A DNA stretch of 64,000 nt, taken from positions 14,882,171 through 14,946,170 of the forward strand of contig CM060194.1 in the NCBI GenBank assembly GCA_030549335.1, in the 5' to 3' direction. The position numbers and the translations under genes are program-made. Positions 34,842-46,745 of this stretch are shown here, piece after piece. Position 1 is the stretch's first letter. The number at the start of each line of letters is the position of its first letter. The DNA is from Pontederia crassipes. Its lineage: Eukaryota > Streptophyta > Magnoliopsida > Commelinales > Pontederiaceae. The notes under the pieces are model-generated. The model was not told where the DNA came from, searched no databases, and worked only from the letters and a program-made list of their open reading frames with translations.

Positions 34842-35733
34842 GTGGAGGAATGCCTTGGACACGGCCCCCGTTAGTTTAACACGGTCCGTGTTGCACCATT
34901 CGATCGCATCCGTGACTTTGCGGCTCGTATTGTCAAATCATGAATCTCGTTTTAAAATGGGAAAAATGGGTTGTGCTTGATCAGTGCGATCATGTTGAAG
35001 TTTCAAATGACCACGCAGGCCGTTGTCATCTTCTAAATGCGGACCGTGTTAGAGTCCACTCGATCCATGTTAATTTCAGATACATCATCTGACGCGTCTT
35101 GTCATTGGTGCACGGACTATGCTAGTATTGCATGGTCCGTGTTTGTGCGTTGAAAAAATAACTCGTGCCAAAATGAATCGTGTCGTGCTGGGTCCGTGTT
35201 CACCGTCCCGGACTGTGTCGTGCCAATAGTGTGAATGGCCGACCTGGCACGGAATGGCACGACACGACTCATTTTTTCGTGCGTGGGCCGTGTCCGTGTC
35301 GGCACGACTTTTGGGCGGGCCGTGCAACCTGTCCAAAACTTCATCTCTAGTCAGGTGTATATCGGAGGCAGAAAGTTTTGGTTCACTAGAATCTTATGTA
35401 GTGTGATGATGATGATGATGATGGTAAAATTATTATTATTTGTTTAAATATTAATTGTAGAATAATCAATTTTCTAGATGATTGCCAATGAAAATCTTCA
35501 TTTAGATTATTGACTTCTAGAAGATTTTATTTAGGCAATATACAGTGATGGCAAGATCATGATATATTTTTATAGTAATTTTTAGTTCCACTTTTTGTAG
35601 ATAAAACAAGTATTTAATGGGGGTCATACGCCATATAAAGCGTATGACCCCCCATACGTATGGTGCCCGCCATCCGATCTAATCGGACGATGGGCAATAG
35701 AGACTGAATGGAGAAGGTCGACGACGAAAGGAG

Positions 35734-36006
35734 CTCATAGTGGAGGAGCGCAACCTCCTCTCCGTCGCCTACAAGAACGTGATCAGCGCCCACCGTGCCT
35801 CCTGATGCATCATCTCCTCCATCAAGCAGAAGGAAGAGGCTCGCGGCAACGCAGACCACGTCATCACTATCCGTACCTACCGATCCCGGATCGAGTCCGA
35901 GCTCACCTCCATCTGCAAGGGAATCCTCCGCCTTGTCCCGACCGTAGTTACTCCAGATTCCAAGGTCTTCTACCTCAAGATGAAGTGCGACTACCACTGG
36001 CACCTC
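35734..36006 (+). pseudogene. 14-3-3 protein gene fragment
   Basis: The open frame reads VEERNLLSVAYKNVISAHRAS, stop, [19 protein letters not shown], then [19 protein letters not shown] and [17 protein letters not shown]. These are the most conserved helices 2-5 of 14-3-3 proteins, phosphopeptide-binding dimers. The stop (TGA 35803-35805) replaces the invariant Trp of RASWR, and the next Arg is Cys. Several residues expected between GIL.L and the [12 protein letters not shown] motif are missing. The N-terminus and the C-terminal half are absent. Captured inside a transposon-like element. Confidence 0.87.
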
Positions 36007-36140
36007 ATAGAGGTAGATGTTGACGTTCGCCATGCCGTAGGCGGTGGCGCGGTAGAGCCATCTCTTGAGCTTGTCGTTGTACCGGCGATCGAGGGTGATT
36101 GTGAGAGCGTCGAGGCGGCGGCCTCCGGACGATCCCGATC
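36005..36140 (-). pseudogene. Unidentified gene fragment, antisense to the 14-3-3 piece
   Basis: The minus strand reads [20 protein letters not shown] and then [17 protein letters not shown] in one G+C-rich frame. The composition looks like real protein but I do not recognise the family. The junction with the 14-3-3 piece is at about 36006. DNA further right (36140-36300) is also G+C-rich and open on the minus strand in a different frame and may belong to the same or another captured gene. Confidence 0.4.
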
Positions 36141-36416
36141 TCCTTCCACGAGGCGAAGAAGGCGACCATTCCAGTGAGTTTTCTTCCTCGATCCAGCGAT
36201 GTGATGATGGGTAGGTTGGTGGCGCCGAAGAAGGTGCGGGTGGAGTACATCAGCGCTGATGGCGGAGGAGGAGAGGGGGACGGAGCATGGTTCATATGGT
36301 TTTCATCGAATATGGCTTTTCACAAAATTCTATATGTATCTATGAGATCGAGCGCGGGAGCTTGCACTTCTCCAGTGGCTCGACCACATGACTGAAAGGG
36401 GGTCGCAGTGCCATAG

Positions 36417-36488
36417 TCGACCTCCATCTACCTTGTCTTCGAGTACATGCATCACGACCTCGCTGAACTCCTTGCTGCCAACCCCCAG
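36417..36488 (+). pseudogene. CDK-like protein kinase fragment (hinge region)
   Basis: The plus strand reads SIYLVFEYMHHDLAELLAANP, which matches kinase subdomain V of plant CDKC-like Ser/Thr kinases (consensus YLVFEYM.HDLAGL). Only about 24 codons are recognisable; flanking sequence is open in places but without motifs. Third host-gene scrap in the element at 35614-36594. Confidence 0.65.
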
Positions 36489-36594
36489 CGTTGTCTTCAA
36501 GCGCGCACAAATGACATCCATCTGACTAGATTGGACGACCCAAATGCACGCGTATGATGGTTATATGCATTCCATGCGTATGATACTCATTAAT

Positions 36595-36999
36595 CCCATT
36601 AACTAATATAAAATAGTAAAATTTGCACGCATGGATCAAAGGAAGCTTGTAATAATAAAAGTGTGGAAATATATATACTCTTATTTCCAGAAACACACAC
36701 TTAAATTCAATACATAGTTTTCAATATAAAAGTAAAACGCGTACCATAATGGAATTTTGATCCATCATGCATGATTTCAAATGCTAATCAATTTGATAGA
36801 TGTCAAATTAATGTTTACAACATCAGATAATGCAATGGTGTTTATGTTGGGATTTTAATAAAAAAATTGAAAGCTTTATTTATGCTGAACTCGAATATTA
36901 GCAATGTCCTAATTCTATTTTAATGATGTTTCTGGAGTTATCGTTCAAAAATAATTGAGAGGTCCAAGAAATTATTGCTTTAGCTAACATGTCAAGTTG

Positions 37000-37067
<68 letters not shown>

Positions 37068-37907
37068 GGATCCTTTAGAAAGCATGTGTGATGTTTTGTG
37101 AAAAGCCTAATTGTTTACAACTAATAAACTATTACTCATTATTTGGCTGTCCAATTTATTTTGCAATGTTCTGACTACACACACATATAAGATTTAATTA
37201 ATGCATATATATGTATAAGTAAATGGGATCGTAATATATTTCGAAGATGATGAGTTTAGATCGATGATCTTGTGAGCAAAAAAAAATATTTCGTAATATA
37301 AATATTTAAATTAATGTATCTATTCATGTGCGCGAGTTAGTTTATTTACTATAAAAATATTGAAATATTGAAATTTCATTATAATATGATTAATTTTACA
37401 TACGAAAGAAAATAACTTAATTTTAACAAAAAAAACACGAACTTATAAAGGAACAAAGAATTATTGAATGACAGTAACGTAAACAAAAGTGAGAATAACA
37501 TATAAAAGCAAAAAATATTATAATTAAAAAAAATTAATCAATGTCTTAATTAGTTTTATATCGTTTTTTTCTACTATAGAGATTTATATCATTATCATAG
37601 AACCAATAAGATCAATACCGATTTTAAGACCCGGATTTAGATGTGACATAAACCAGTAATTTGACCATAAGTATCAATAACATGAAATAGAGAGATAATT
37701 AACCAAACTCTTCAAATTAGGTGCCTTGTCTTGAAGCTTTATTTGGTCAATATATATGTGGGCATAGTTAAAGTTTGGGTTACCGATAAGACATTTGAAC
37801 CTTATTAGGCCGAGGGTCTCTCTCACATATATTATAGCTTAACTTAAGCATTGTCTTAATTCATGTGTCGACCAATCCTTAACATATTAATTTGTATTTA
37901 TATATTA

Positions 37908-37956
<49 letters not shown>

Positions 37957-38094
37957 CGGATTCAAAACCTATATAATTAAGCTTGGCAGTTAAGAAAAGA
38001 AATCAGCTGACAAAAAGGCTAGGAAGTCATCATCATCACCATCACATTAAACTAACATGAAGGAAGGATTTGAACATTAATTTGGAAAGAGGGC
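36595..38094. other. A+T-rich intergenic DNA with two TA microsatellites
   Basis: (TA)n at 37001-37065 and 37911-37949. No gene, RNA or mobile element recognised otherwise. Confidence 0.55.
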
Positions 38095-38103
38095 TCAATA
38101 TAT

Positions 38104-39011
38104 GGGTAAAATGGGTGTGCTGAGCGCTTTATGCTTCACACCGTATGAAGCACGATCCAAGCCGTCCAATCGAGATCCGACGGTTTAGACAATTATCTCA
38201 CACCCTTCTCTCACTCATGATGGCGCTCTTCCACGATCCAAACCTTCTCGCCAATCGACGGCAATGGCGACGAGGGAGGCCGCATCGTCGACGAGGGTGG
38301 CGAACCTAGAGGCCACAGCGCCGGTGATCGACAGCAAGGGCATTGATCTGGAGGTTACGGTGCCGGCAATCGAGGGATCCGGTGGCCATTGCGAGGGATT
38401 CATCCAGCGCTCTCGATCTCCCCCTCTCTCCTCCCTCGATTCGAACCTTTTTTCTTCGATTGACCCGCAGTGACGGTGAGGGCCGGAGGCCATGGTGCCA
38501 ACTGTCGACGGCAAGGGCGGCACCGACAATCAAGAGATCCGGTGGTCATTGCAAGAGATTCATTAGCCGATATTCTGGATCTCCCCCTCTCTCTCCTCCT
38601 CCTTCCTTCCCTCCCTCTTTTGATCTCCTCCTCGACCTCTGGCCGCTCGTCGAAACCTCATGACCCCCTCTCCGGCTGCCTCTGCGAATCTCCCCCCTTC
38701 TATTACTCTCTCCCTGCCTTGATCATCGGCGCGAGTGAGTTGCAGCTCCGGCGTTGTTGGTTCCGACACCGTGCTCTGGCGATGACCTGCGGGTTCGAAT
38801 CAAGGTCGCCGACGATGAATTGTGGGTTCGGATCAAGGTCGGCGGTCGAGTGACAGAGAGGGAAAGTTGGGAGAGTTCATCTCACGAGATGAATGTCGAT
38901 GGTCGGATAAGTCCTGTATGACATCCGATGAGATCTGATCAGATCAGATCTGAGCCATTCGATGTGATCTGAACGGTTGAGGATCTGCACATCAGCACAC
39001 CCATTTTACCC
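38104..39011. mobile_element. Mutator-like TIR element, 908 bp, perfect 9-bp target duplication
   Basis: The terminal gggtaaaatgggtgtgctga is identical in inverted orientation at both ends, with weaker inversion to about 85 bp (gccgtccaatcgagatcc and its partner). tcaatatat flanks both sides exactly (38095-38103 and 39012-39020). The interior 38220-38870 is G+C-rich and has a roughly 160-bp direct repeat (38368-38437 and 38528-38600, core gatccggtgg.cattgc) plus a shorter one at about 38783 and 38822 (gggttcgRatcaaggtcg). It may hold captured gene sequence, but no protein was recognised. Confidence 0.85.
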
Positions 39012-39012
39012 T

Positions 39013-39054
<42 letters not shown>
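39012..39054. repeat. (AT)n microsatellite
   Basis: TA dinucleotides between two mobile elements; one end supplies the target duplication of each. Confidence 0.95.
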
Positions 39055-39058
<4 letters not shown>

Positions 39059-39245
39059 TTAATGTATCTCAAGAGCACCTTTCGCTCTAGAGAAATACAC
39101 ATCACAACCGTTGATCTCAATGAATTTGATCAGAAGTGATTAAATTCCATCATTGGATGCACTCAATCATAATAAGTGGATCAACGGTTGTGATACGTTC
39201 AGTAATTCTTCAGAGCGAAAGATATTATGAAGGTACATTAATCCC
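39055..39245. mobile_element. Hairpin MITE, 191 bp
   Basis: Almost the whole length is an inverted repeat: gagattaatgtatctc at left against gggattaatgtaccttc (right, reverse-complemented), then ctttcgctct and cacaaccgttgatc with inverted partners. tatatatat flanks both sides, consistent with a 9-bp duplication but inside TA repeats, so weak. Confidence 0.68.
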
Positions 39246-39254
39246 TATATATAT

Positions 39255-41682
39255 GAGTACAAAGTGGGGGACAATGTCATGTTGGTTGGTATTAGTCCAT
39301 GTCATGTTCACCAAAGGAGAATATTAATGTGGATCAGCTGCATGCACTGATAATTGATATCTTTTCAAATTTTGGCTTTGCGTCTTCTTTGTTCTCTCGC
39401 GGACGACCACCACCATGTTGCTCTAGCTAGCTAGTAGTCGTATTAAGGACCACAAGCGAAACATGAGGTTTTAGTGTGTGAGAGAGAGAGAGAGAGAGTT
39501 CAATGACCCAAGAGTTGAATATATTTTAAAAGAATTTTTCACAAAGCGAAATCGACTCATTAAAACTAAAGAAAATCGTAGCGGCCAGGAACTATTTTCA
39601 TTCATAATTTGTTTTATTTTATAAGTAATCTAATTTTTATTACTAATATAAACTTTTTTTTTGTGATTTACATTATATCATCCGTGTTTGCCTTATTTAA
39701 AATTTTGCATTCTTCTCTAATTTAGTTGTAATATTAACTACATTTATTTTAATATCCATTTTATTATTTGATCCTTAAAATATTATCCTACTAAAAGGGG
39801 CTTGAAAAATAAACAAAAACGTGGTATGCATCGTGAATTTTTAATTAATTTTTTTCCACTTGCGCCCCCCAACCCCCAAAGTGAAGTTGATTGTTATATA
39901 CGATTTTATTTATTTTTTTATTATTAAATATTTATTTTTTATATTATTTATTCCCCCCTCCTCTCTTAAAAAAAAATCCTCGTTCCATCCCCTCCACTGT
40001 GTATGTGTAGGTCATATCATAGATATATGTATAAAGTAATAATGCAATATATATATATATAGTAATATAAGATAAGGTAGGAGACGAAAATAAATTAATC
40101 CATCCAGATTGTGCTATCTAGTCAATTCAAACTTTTGTTTATTCATGATGAAAATAAGATTCCCATGAGTCACGCAAAAGACATTAGAATTAGAAGGTCA
40201 AAGGTGGTTTTCGTTGAGCATTCAAATTAATTAATTATCTATATATATTATATGAGTACAAATGAGTTAATTAGTTGGTGAAACACCTCAATTTAATATG
40301 ATTTTGAATCATACTTAAATTGCTTGCTAAGATACAGGCATCAAGTGTTTTGACATCTCTACTTGCATACTTTTCTCATGAAATAGTAAAGCAAGTTTTT
40401 TTTTTCATTTATTTGGTCATATGAAGTCTACTTCTATAAAACAAATTTGAATTTGACTGTGTGAATAGGATCATCTATGCAGAAGCAATTGGTGTTGGAC
40501 TTGGAATTAATTTCCAAGTCTTTTACGTGGAGAATGTTCCAACTTCTAATCCTCCTTCCTCCTCAATTTCCTTGTCCCTTCTTGAGTTTTGGATGTGATT
40601 TGAATTCTACAAAGTGCACACATTTCAGTTTGGAGATATTTTGGTTACATGAATTATCCCTTTTATTTTCCTTTTTCATATGCTTAATTAAGCAAATTTA
40701 GTGTATTTATATTTTTTTAAGATACATATGAAAAGGACTGGAGTTTGAAGAGTAAGATAGGCTTAGAGACTGACTTTCGGACCATGCCCGGACCAGACAA
40801 ATTGGATTTCACCATGCTCGGGGTCGTGTTGGGTCGGCACAGCTCAAAATCGTGCCATGCCAGGTCATGCGTGCAAGACTTCAGATGATTCGGCCTTGTT
40901 TCGGGCCGACCCGACTAGGACGGGTCGGGATACTCTTTTTTTTGTGCATATTTTTAAAATGATAAAATATAATATTTTTAAAATATAAAAATGGGTCACA
41001 TAATTTTTGTCCTAAAATTATTCTTAATAGGATTTGATGAATTATTGTTTTATAAAATTTTGTGTTCTATATTTATTAATGAGTTTATTTCCTACTTTAT
41101 GTTTTGTTAAAAAGATGGGTTATTTTATTGGATAAGTTAAAAAATTAGTGGAAAAAACAACTAAATTGCTATTTATATTTTTACAAACTTCTGTACGTTG
41201 TTATTATCCTTCGTAATAGATATAATCATTTAATGTAACTTATCTTATAAACTACTTTTGTTATGATGAATGATCCTCCAAATTATTAATAAAGAACTCT
41301 AAGTTATTAGCAAAGAAAGGTATTAAAAAATAAAGAAAAATAATATGCAACAAATTTATATTCCTAACTTAGATGTAACAAAGAAAAATAATTAGGCGTT
41401 TCTTAATTAAGTTTTTCTTTATTTAATTAAGTGTTTCTTTATATATATATAATTAAGAAGTAAATTGGTGTTTCTTAATTATGTGTTTCTTAATTTAATT
41501 AAATTTAATTATTTTCTTTTTTTAAGGAAAAGAATTATCTATTAAAAACTTCATATCGGTCCTGGTACAAAATTTGAGCCAGCCCCGGAATTTTTTTCTT
41601 TATTTAATATATATATTCTTAATTAGTTGGTGAACACCTCAATCTAATATGTTTTTGTTAAGTAATAAAGTGTTTCACATGT
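39255..41682. other. A+T-rich intergenic DNA with a gggtcggg-rich patch
   Basis: No gene recognised. At 40785-40935 there is a G+C-rich patch with gtgttgggtcggcac and gacgggtcgggata, resembling hAT ends elsewhere in the window, but no partner end or target duplication was found. Confidence 0.45.
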
Positions 41683-42231
41683 AGGGGTGAGCACGGTTAA
41701 CCGTTTCACCGTATCCGACGGTTAACCGACCGAATTTTTTACCGATTAATCGAACTGAATTATCCAATTCAAATTCGGTTCAGTTAATGGATAAAAAATT
41801 TACTAACCGAAATGATTTAGACGGTTACAGATAATTAACCGAAATTTCGGTTAAAAATGGAATTAACTGAAAATTAACATTTTTATATCATTATATTAGT
41901 TTTTGGCAAAAACTTATTATAGTTTTATAATTTTTTTGTTTAACTGAATTTGGTATTCTAATTATTTAATATTTTTTTATCTTATTACCAAGTTCAAATT
42001 TAATATTTACCTTTTATTTTGAATACATATTTAATTTTTACTTTAATATATTTTCAAAATTTATGAATTTAATAAAAGAAATTATAATATATTTAATTTT
42101 GGTTAAACGGTTAATTCACCGAACCGAACCAAAATTTTTAGTTAACCAAAATTAGTTAATCGATTTTTTCGATCCGAATAATAGTTAATTTTTTTTTATC
42201 GATTCGATCAATTAGTTAACCGACACATGCT
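41683..42231. mobile_element. hAT-like MITE with AACCG subterminal repeats
   Basis: The left end reads taggggtgagcacggttaacc and the right end, reverse-complemented, taacgagcatgtgtcggttaac. Many copies of ggttaaccg and cggttaa fill both ends around an A+T-rich core. The start aggggtgagcac is a known plant hAT MITE type. No certain 8-bp target duplication. Confidence 0.5.
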
Positions 42232-45200
42232 CGTTAAATTATACACATAATATAGAATTAGTGGGCCCATAACTATTGGGCCCCACCGAATCATCATACG
42301 CGAAGGTGGCGGTACCTTTTCAGTCTTTTGCGCCCCCTGAGCTTCTTTCTTTTATGTCAAAGGACGTAACAAGTGGGCCCTCGCTACACATTTGGCCCAC
42401 TAGTTATATTTTTCTTCTCCTTTTTGTAATTGTTTTTTTCTCATCTTGTTTCCTTATTGCACTAAATCTATTTCTTTTCTATCTTAATGCCATAAAATTT
42501 TTTTGATCAGTAGATGTTCTAAAAAAAATAAATGAGTTCCTATCATATTCACGTCACACAACACGTTTAGGGCCCATCAACAGGAGACAAGTAGGTTGCC
42601 CTTCTTTAAATAATTCTTGTGATGTATAGATAATAATAATAATATTATTATTAATATAAATGTACGTGTGTGCCGTGTGTGAAAGGTGTGAAATTGGGGA
42701 AAATTTTACCGTGGAAAAAGTTTGCGTGACGCCAAATGCTACATGTGATGTAAATGTAGCTTTGGAAATTGGGGGACTCGGATGAACAGTAGAGAGATGT
42801 TTTTAAAAAAAAAAATTGTGAAAAGAGTTGCTTGTTGTGTTGCTTTCAGTTGGTCAATTATTTTATTGTGCAATCTGTCTGTTCCTTCGAGATCTTGCCG
42901 CATTAATGAATAAAATAAAAAGAAATTTGACTATTAAAAAGAGAGAGAGAGAAGGAACGAATCGTCAAGATAGGAACTGCCGGAGGGCGTGGACCAATGG
43001 GAATTTGATTCTTGAGGTGATGAGAAAGTAACCAACGGTAAGGAGGGATGTTTAGTAGTTTCATATTTAGATTTATTTTTTTTATTCTAGATTAGTCCGG
43101 CATAATATCTCCGAATATTAGGGCCGCGAGTTTGATTGTCGTATAATTAATCCAGGACAAAGATTAAGTAACTTTCGAGGTCTGGTGAATTACGATCGAT
43201 TATTTTTATTCCATCAAAATTGAATAATACAATAACTTACAAAATAATGACCCGACAAGATTAAACATTCATCATGAATTGTGCGTCGTTTGTCTCATCT
43301 TAATCTTAATTCACTTCACGTTTAATTGTATTTCGGTGATTAAATTCTTATTCCAACGGTTAACTTATAACAAAACAGCACCAGAGGTCTTTCATGATTT
43401 GGGCTGCTCAAGAAAAGCAGGTTTGTAAATTAATTTAATGATGAAGAAAGAATAAAATTAAAGCTGTGATGCAAGAACTTATTCTTATAAATTTTTTAGA
43501 ACTAATTGATTAGATAGAAAAAATTTAACTTGATGTTTGATGAAAACGTAATGATGAAAAATTAAAAATTGATTAGATGGATAAATCTTAGTGAGTGTTT
43601 GAATAAAAATATAAGAATAAATTTATTTTTATAATATATAAAATATTATATTAAAAATATTATAATTATTTATTATTTAAAATAATGTAAAATAGTGGTT
43701 TAATGAATAATAATAACAATGAATATTCATTAATAATAATTTACTATACTATATACTAATTAAAGTATAACAAATAATTAAGAAAATAATTATTTAATAT
43801 AGGATTAAAATATTTATTTTATGAGCTGAATAATTATTTATTAATAAATAATAAATAAATAAATAATTGTATAAATTTATTGTACTATAATACTAAGTAT
43901 ACTATTATAAATAAATTTTTTAATAAAATATTTATTTATTATAAGATATAAATAATAGTTTTCTAATAATCTACTGATAATAAATAGATAATTATATATA
44001 TATATACATGTATCATAACTATATATATTATTAGATAAATTAAAAATTGAAAACAATGGAAAAATTCACAACTAGACCAAGGGATTAAAGTGAAAAATAG
44101 GATGCAAAGTTCATATATTATGAACAAATGCGAAAAAATTACTATAGTTTACGAGAGATTTAAAAAAAATAATTATGACATTCTTTTGCCCATATAATAT
44201 ATATATATATATATATATTATGGATCCTGTCTTCAATTTTTATCAAAATTACTTAAAGTTATTACATGAAATTGAATCCCCTTTCGGTTACAATAATTTT
44301 ATAAAATCGGCTCAATCATCTTGATTTACTCACGTTCGATTTCTTCAAGGTTTGACATAAATTGACGATGAAGCGGATAACAACTCATCACCGTTTAGTT
44401 AAGAATTTTGAATTGGTACATTTATGAACGAAAAATTTCTCATAAATTTTATTCATCATAATTAGACGTGTTATCCGAGATAATATTAAATTAGTCAAAA
44501 TTAATAATAAATCATCATTTCACAACTTATGATCAATGCGTACAATACTTAGGTGCTATGCTGCACGAATTAAACTACGGACATCGCTTCACTTACACAA
44601 TAGGTCCAATTTTGCATTAAGAAAAAGTATTTGGTCTTGATAACTCTCAGTCTCTCTCACGTCGACTGTACTGAGCTCGTCTGCTGGGAGTAGCTTAAAA
44701 TATTATCTCGCTGTCCTTTGCATAATATTTGTTTGATGTTAGTACGGATGCATGCCATGCCATTATCTATGTCCAATGCACGGATCAATTAATTAATTTA
44801 ATTAATGGCTGCTTTACTACTTCCAATCCAAAATTTTATTTAGTTAATTCCACCAATTTGTTTTTTGTTTTCTTTTATATATAAAAAAATAAAAGAAAAG
44901 TCAAGACAATGTTGATGACGAACAATGCCACATATCATTGTTGAATTGTATATTTTGAACGAATAACTCGAGAAGATGTGCTCGAGAAACGAAGAATATG
45001 GTCAAGTTGAACGCACGGGGCTTAAGATCTGGATATATGAAAAAAAGTTATTAATTAAATAATATTAATTAAATAATATTAATTAATTAAGAGGGTTTGA
45101 GACTTGGATTGCAGGGATTGGTTTAATGTTGGAATTTGTTTTTTTTTTGGTTTTGGTATGTGCAGCAGCTTGTGGGGCATATCTTATAATTAACTAATTA

Positions 45201-45327
45201 ATTGATGATTAAGATTCACTCTTTATTACTTTTATAATTCCAATGCCTTTTCTTTACACCTGACCCTATCATTAATTAATTTAATTGATAAATTTGGCTA
45301 TGTAGTTGGACCGACAACTAGCACATT

Positions 45328-45360
<33 letters not shown>

Positions 45361-46129
45361 TTTTTGTGTGCGTCGTTACTGGCAAATCAAAATTGACTCA
45401 ACTTATTGCACAAATAATAGTGATGACCTAACTTTTTTTTAATATGTTAATTATGCAAGGATAAACCTAACATTGAAACTAAGCAATAATCTACCGTGTT
45501 TAACTTTTTGTGAATGTGGAAGCATGTGCTTGCTTAGTTGCTTGGGTCCGGTCTTAAATGTGACACACCAAGCATTATCTTACAAACAAAGCCAATCCCA
45601 ATGGCATTACATAAGCTGCCATGCTGCAACTATGCATAAGAGATATTTTTTATGAAATAAAATAAATCAGTAGGACCCTTTCTTTGTTGTCAATTAACTA
45701 TTATCTGTTTGTCCATTTGCATTAGAAATTCCTGTGGTCGAACTATTTTAAGTCCCTAATTCAAAACTCTTATTAACATCATACATGGTGTTGTGCCTTT
45801 GTGGAATGTGTATGGAGTGCTGAAAGAGAAAGAATGAATAATAAAAGTATGGTGAGAGGGATCTCTGAGTAGTTGGCATTTCTGGATCTATAGGCATGCT
45901 TTGACAAATAACATCAATAATGTTCCACATGCAACCATTGTGCAAAGTTCCCTCATCAACAAAACATGTCATCAGTGCATCTCTTACTTTTCTTTTTTCC
46001 TTTTCTTTTTTGGCTGAGGTACATGTCATAATTCCAGATGCAACCTCTGGTTGATCCAACAAACTATGTTGATGTTGCCATCCATGATGAGAACTGTAGC
46101 TAGTTTTTTTTTTCCTTTGTTGGACTCAA
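42232..46129. other. A+T-rich intergenic DNA
   Basis: Includes a small palindrome gggcccataactattgggccc (42263-42283), stretches of nearly pure A+T at 43620-44220, a tandem ttaattaaataatat at about 45050-45085 and a CT run at about 45330-45360. No coding or RNA gene recognised. Confidence 0.5.
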
Positions 46130-46745
46130 ACTTTTTTTTTTTTGAAAAAGTTGATTGTATTAATATTAAGTAACTGCTCCAATGGAGTTGGAGTACAAAA
46201 ATTGAGCAAGGCCAGGAGGAGGCCTGCCCATCCAAAAATTATCATTAAGTTGTTGTCGACCCAAATTTGCTAGGTAATCAGTCGTGCGATTGTCGTCATG
46301 GAAACGATGCAACACAATAGTGGGGTTAAGTTCAACAAGAAGCCTCCATATGTCAGCAACTAAGCCTCTGAGTCGCCACATATAACATTGAGTACGGTTA
46401 ATAATTCGTATAAGGATCTCTGAGTTAGAATAGATTTGGATGTGGGATAGCCCAGCGTACAACACGCGCGAATGCCAGTGAGCATGGCACGAGCCTCAAT
46501 CTCCAGGACCGAACCGGCGCAAATGATGAGCCTGCGAAAATAAAAGAGTTGTCATGAGATAGTGCTAAATATCTGATACCCCAGCAAAAAAGCCATCAGA
46601 GCAAAGGATGGTCCAATGCTGGGGTCGGGGCTCCCGCCGAACCCACCTATGTGGACCGTAGGGGCAGATGTCTCAGGTGCGTGGACACCAGCATAGTCAT
46701 GAAAGTCGGCCATAGCCCTTACCTAGGCCGAGTCCACGCTTGCGC
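46130..46745 (-). pseudogene. LINE fragment, RNase H domain and poly(A)
   Basis: Minus-strand frame 46166-46465 reads IQIYSNSEILIRIINRT, then WRLRGLVADIWRLL and ANLGRQQLNDNFW, the C-terminal RNase H part of plant LINEs. The catalytic Asp of the usual ETDS is Asn in NSE. A stop interrupts upstream, where CSDGFFAG (about 46595) matches the start of the domain. A run of T at 46130-46142 is the poly(A) tail of this 5'-truncated copy. Right limit is approximate. Confidence 0.65.

Larger units (their letters stand above)
30687..35350 (-). mobile_element. hAT transposon, full-length layout but inactive, 4.66 kb
   Basis: Flanked by tcaggtgc (30679-30686) and tcaggtgt (35351-35358), an 8-bp target duplication with one mismatch. 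Ends carry short imperfect inverted repeats; the right end, reverse-complemented, reads ctagagatgaag, a typical hAT end. About 150 bp at the left and 470 bp at the right are rich in cgtgtcgtg/cacgacacg repeats, likely transposase-binding arrays. The minus-strand transposase relic lies between. A Mutator-like element is nested at 31486-32219. A shorter relative is at 57348-59002. Confidence 0.85.
35614..36594. mobile_element. TIR element carrying several host gene fragments (Pack-type)
   Basis: The ends match in inverted orientation: ttaatgggggtcatacgc at left and, reverse-complemented, ttaatgagtatcatacgc at right, with TTAA at both edges that could be target duplication or TIR. The interior is G+C-rich and holds parts of unrelated host genes in both orientations: 14-3-3 (+), an unidentified gene (-) and a CDK-like kinase (+). 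No transposase. The superfamily is unclear; TTA/TTAA at the edges is compatible with PIF/Harbinger, but the ends do not match it well. Confidence 0.68.

Noticed and set aside
38215-38853. Frames of 104-127 codons in the 38-kb element
   Set aside because: Open on both strands within repeated G+C-rich cargo; no recognisable protein, so not annotated as genes.
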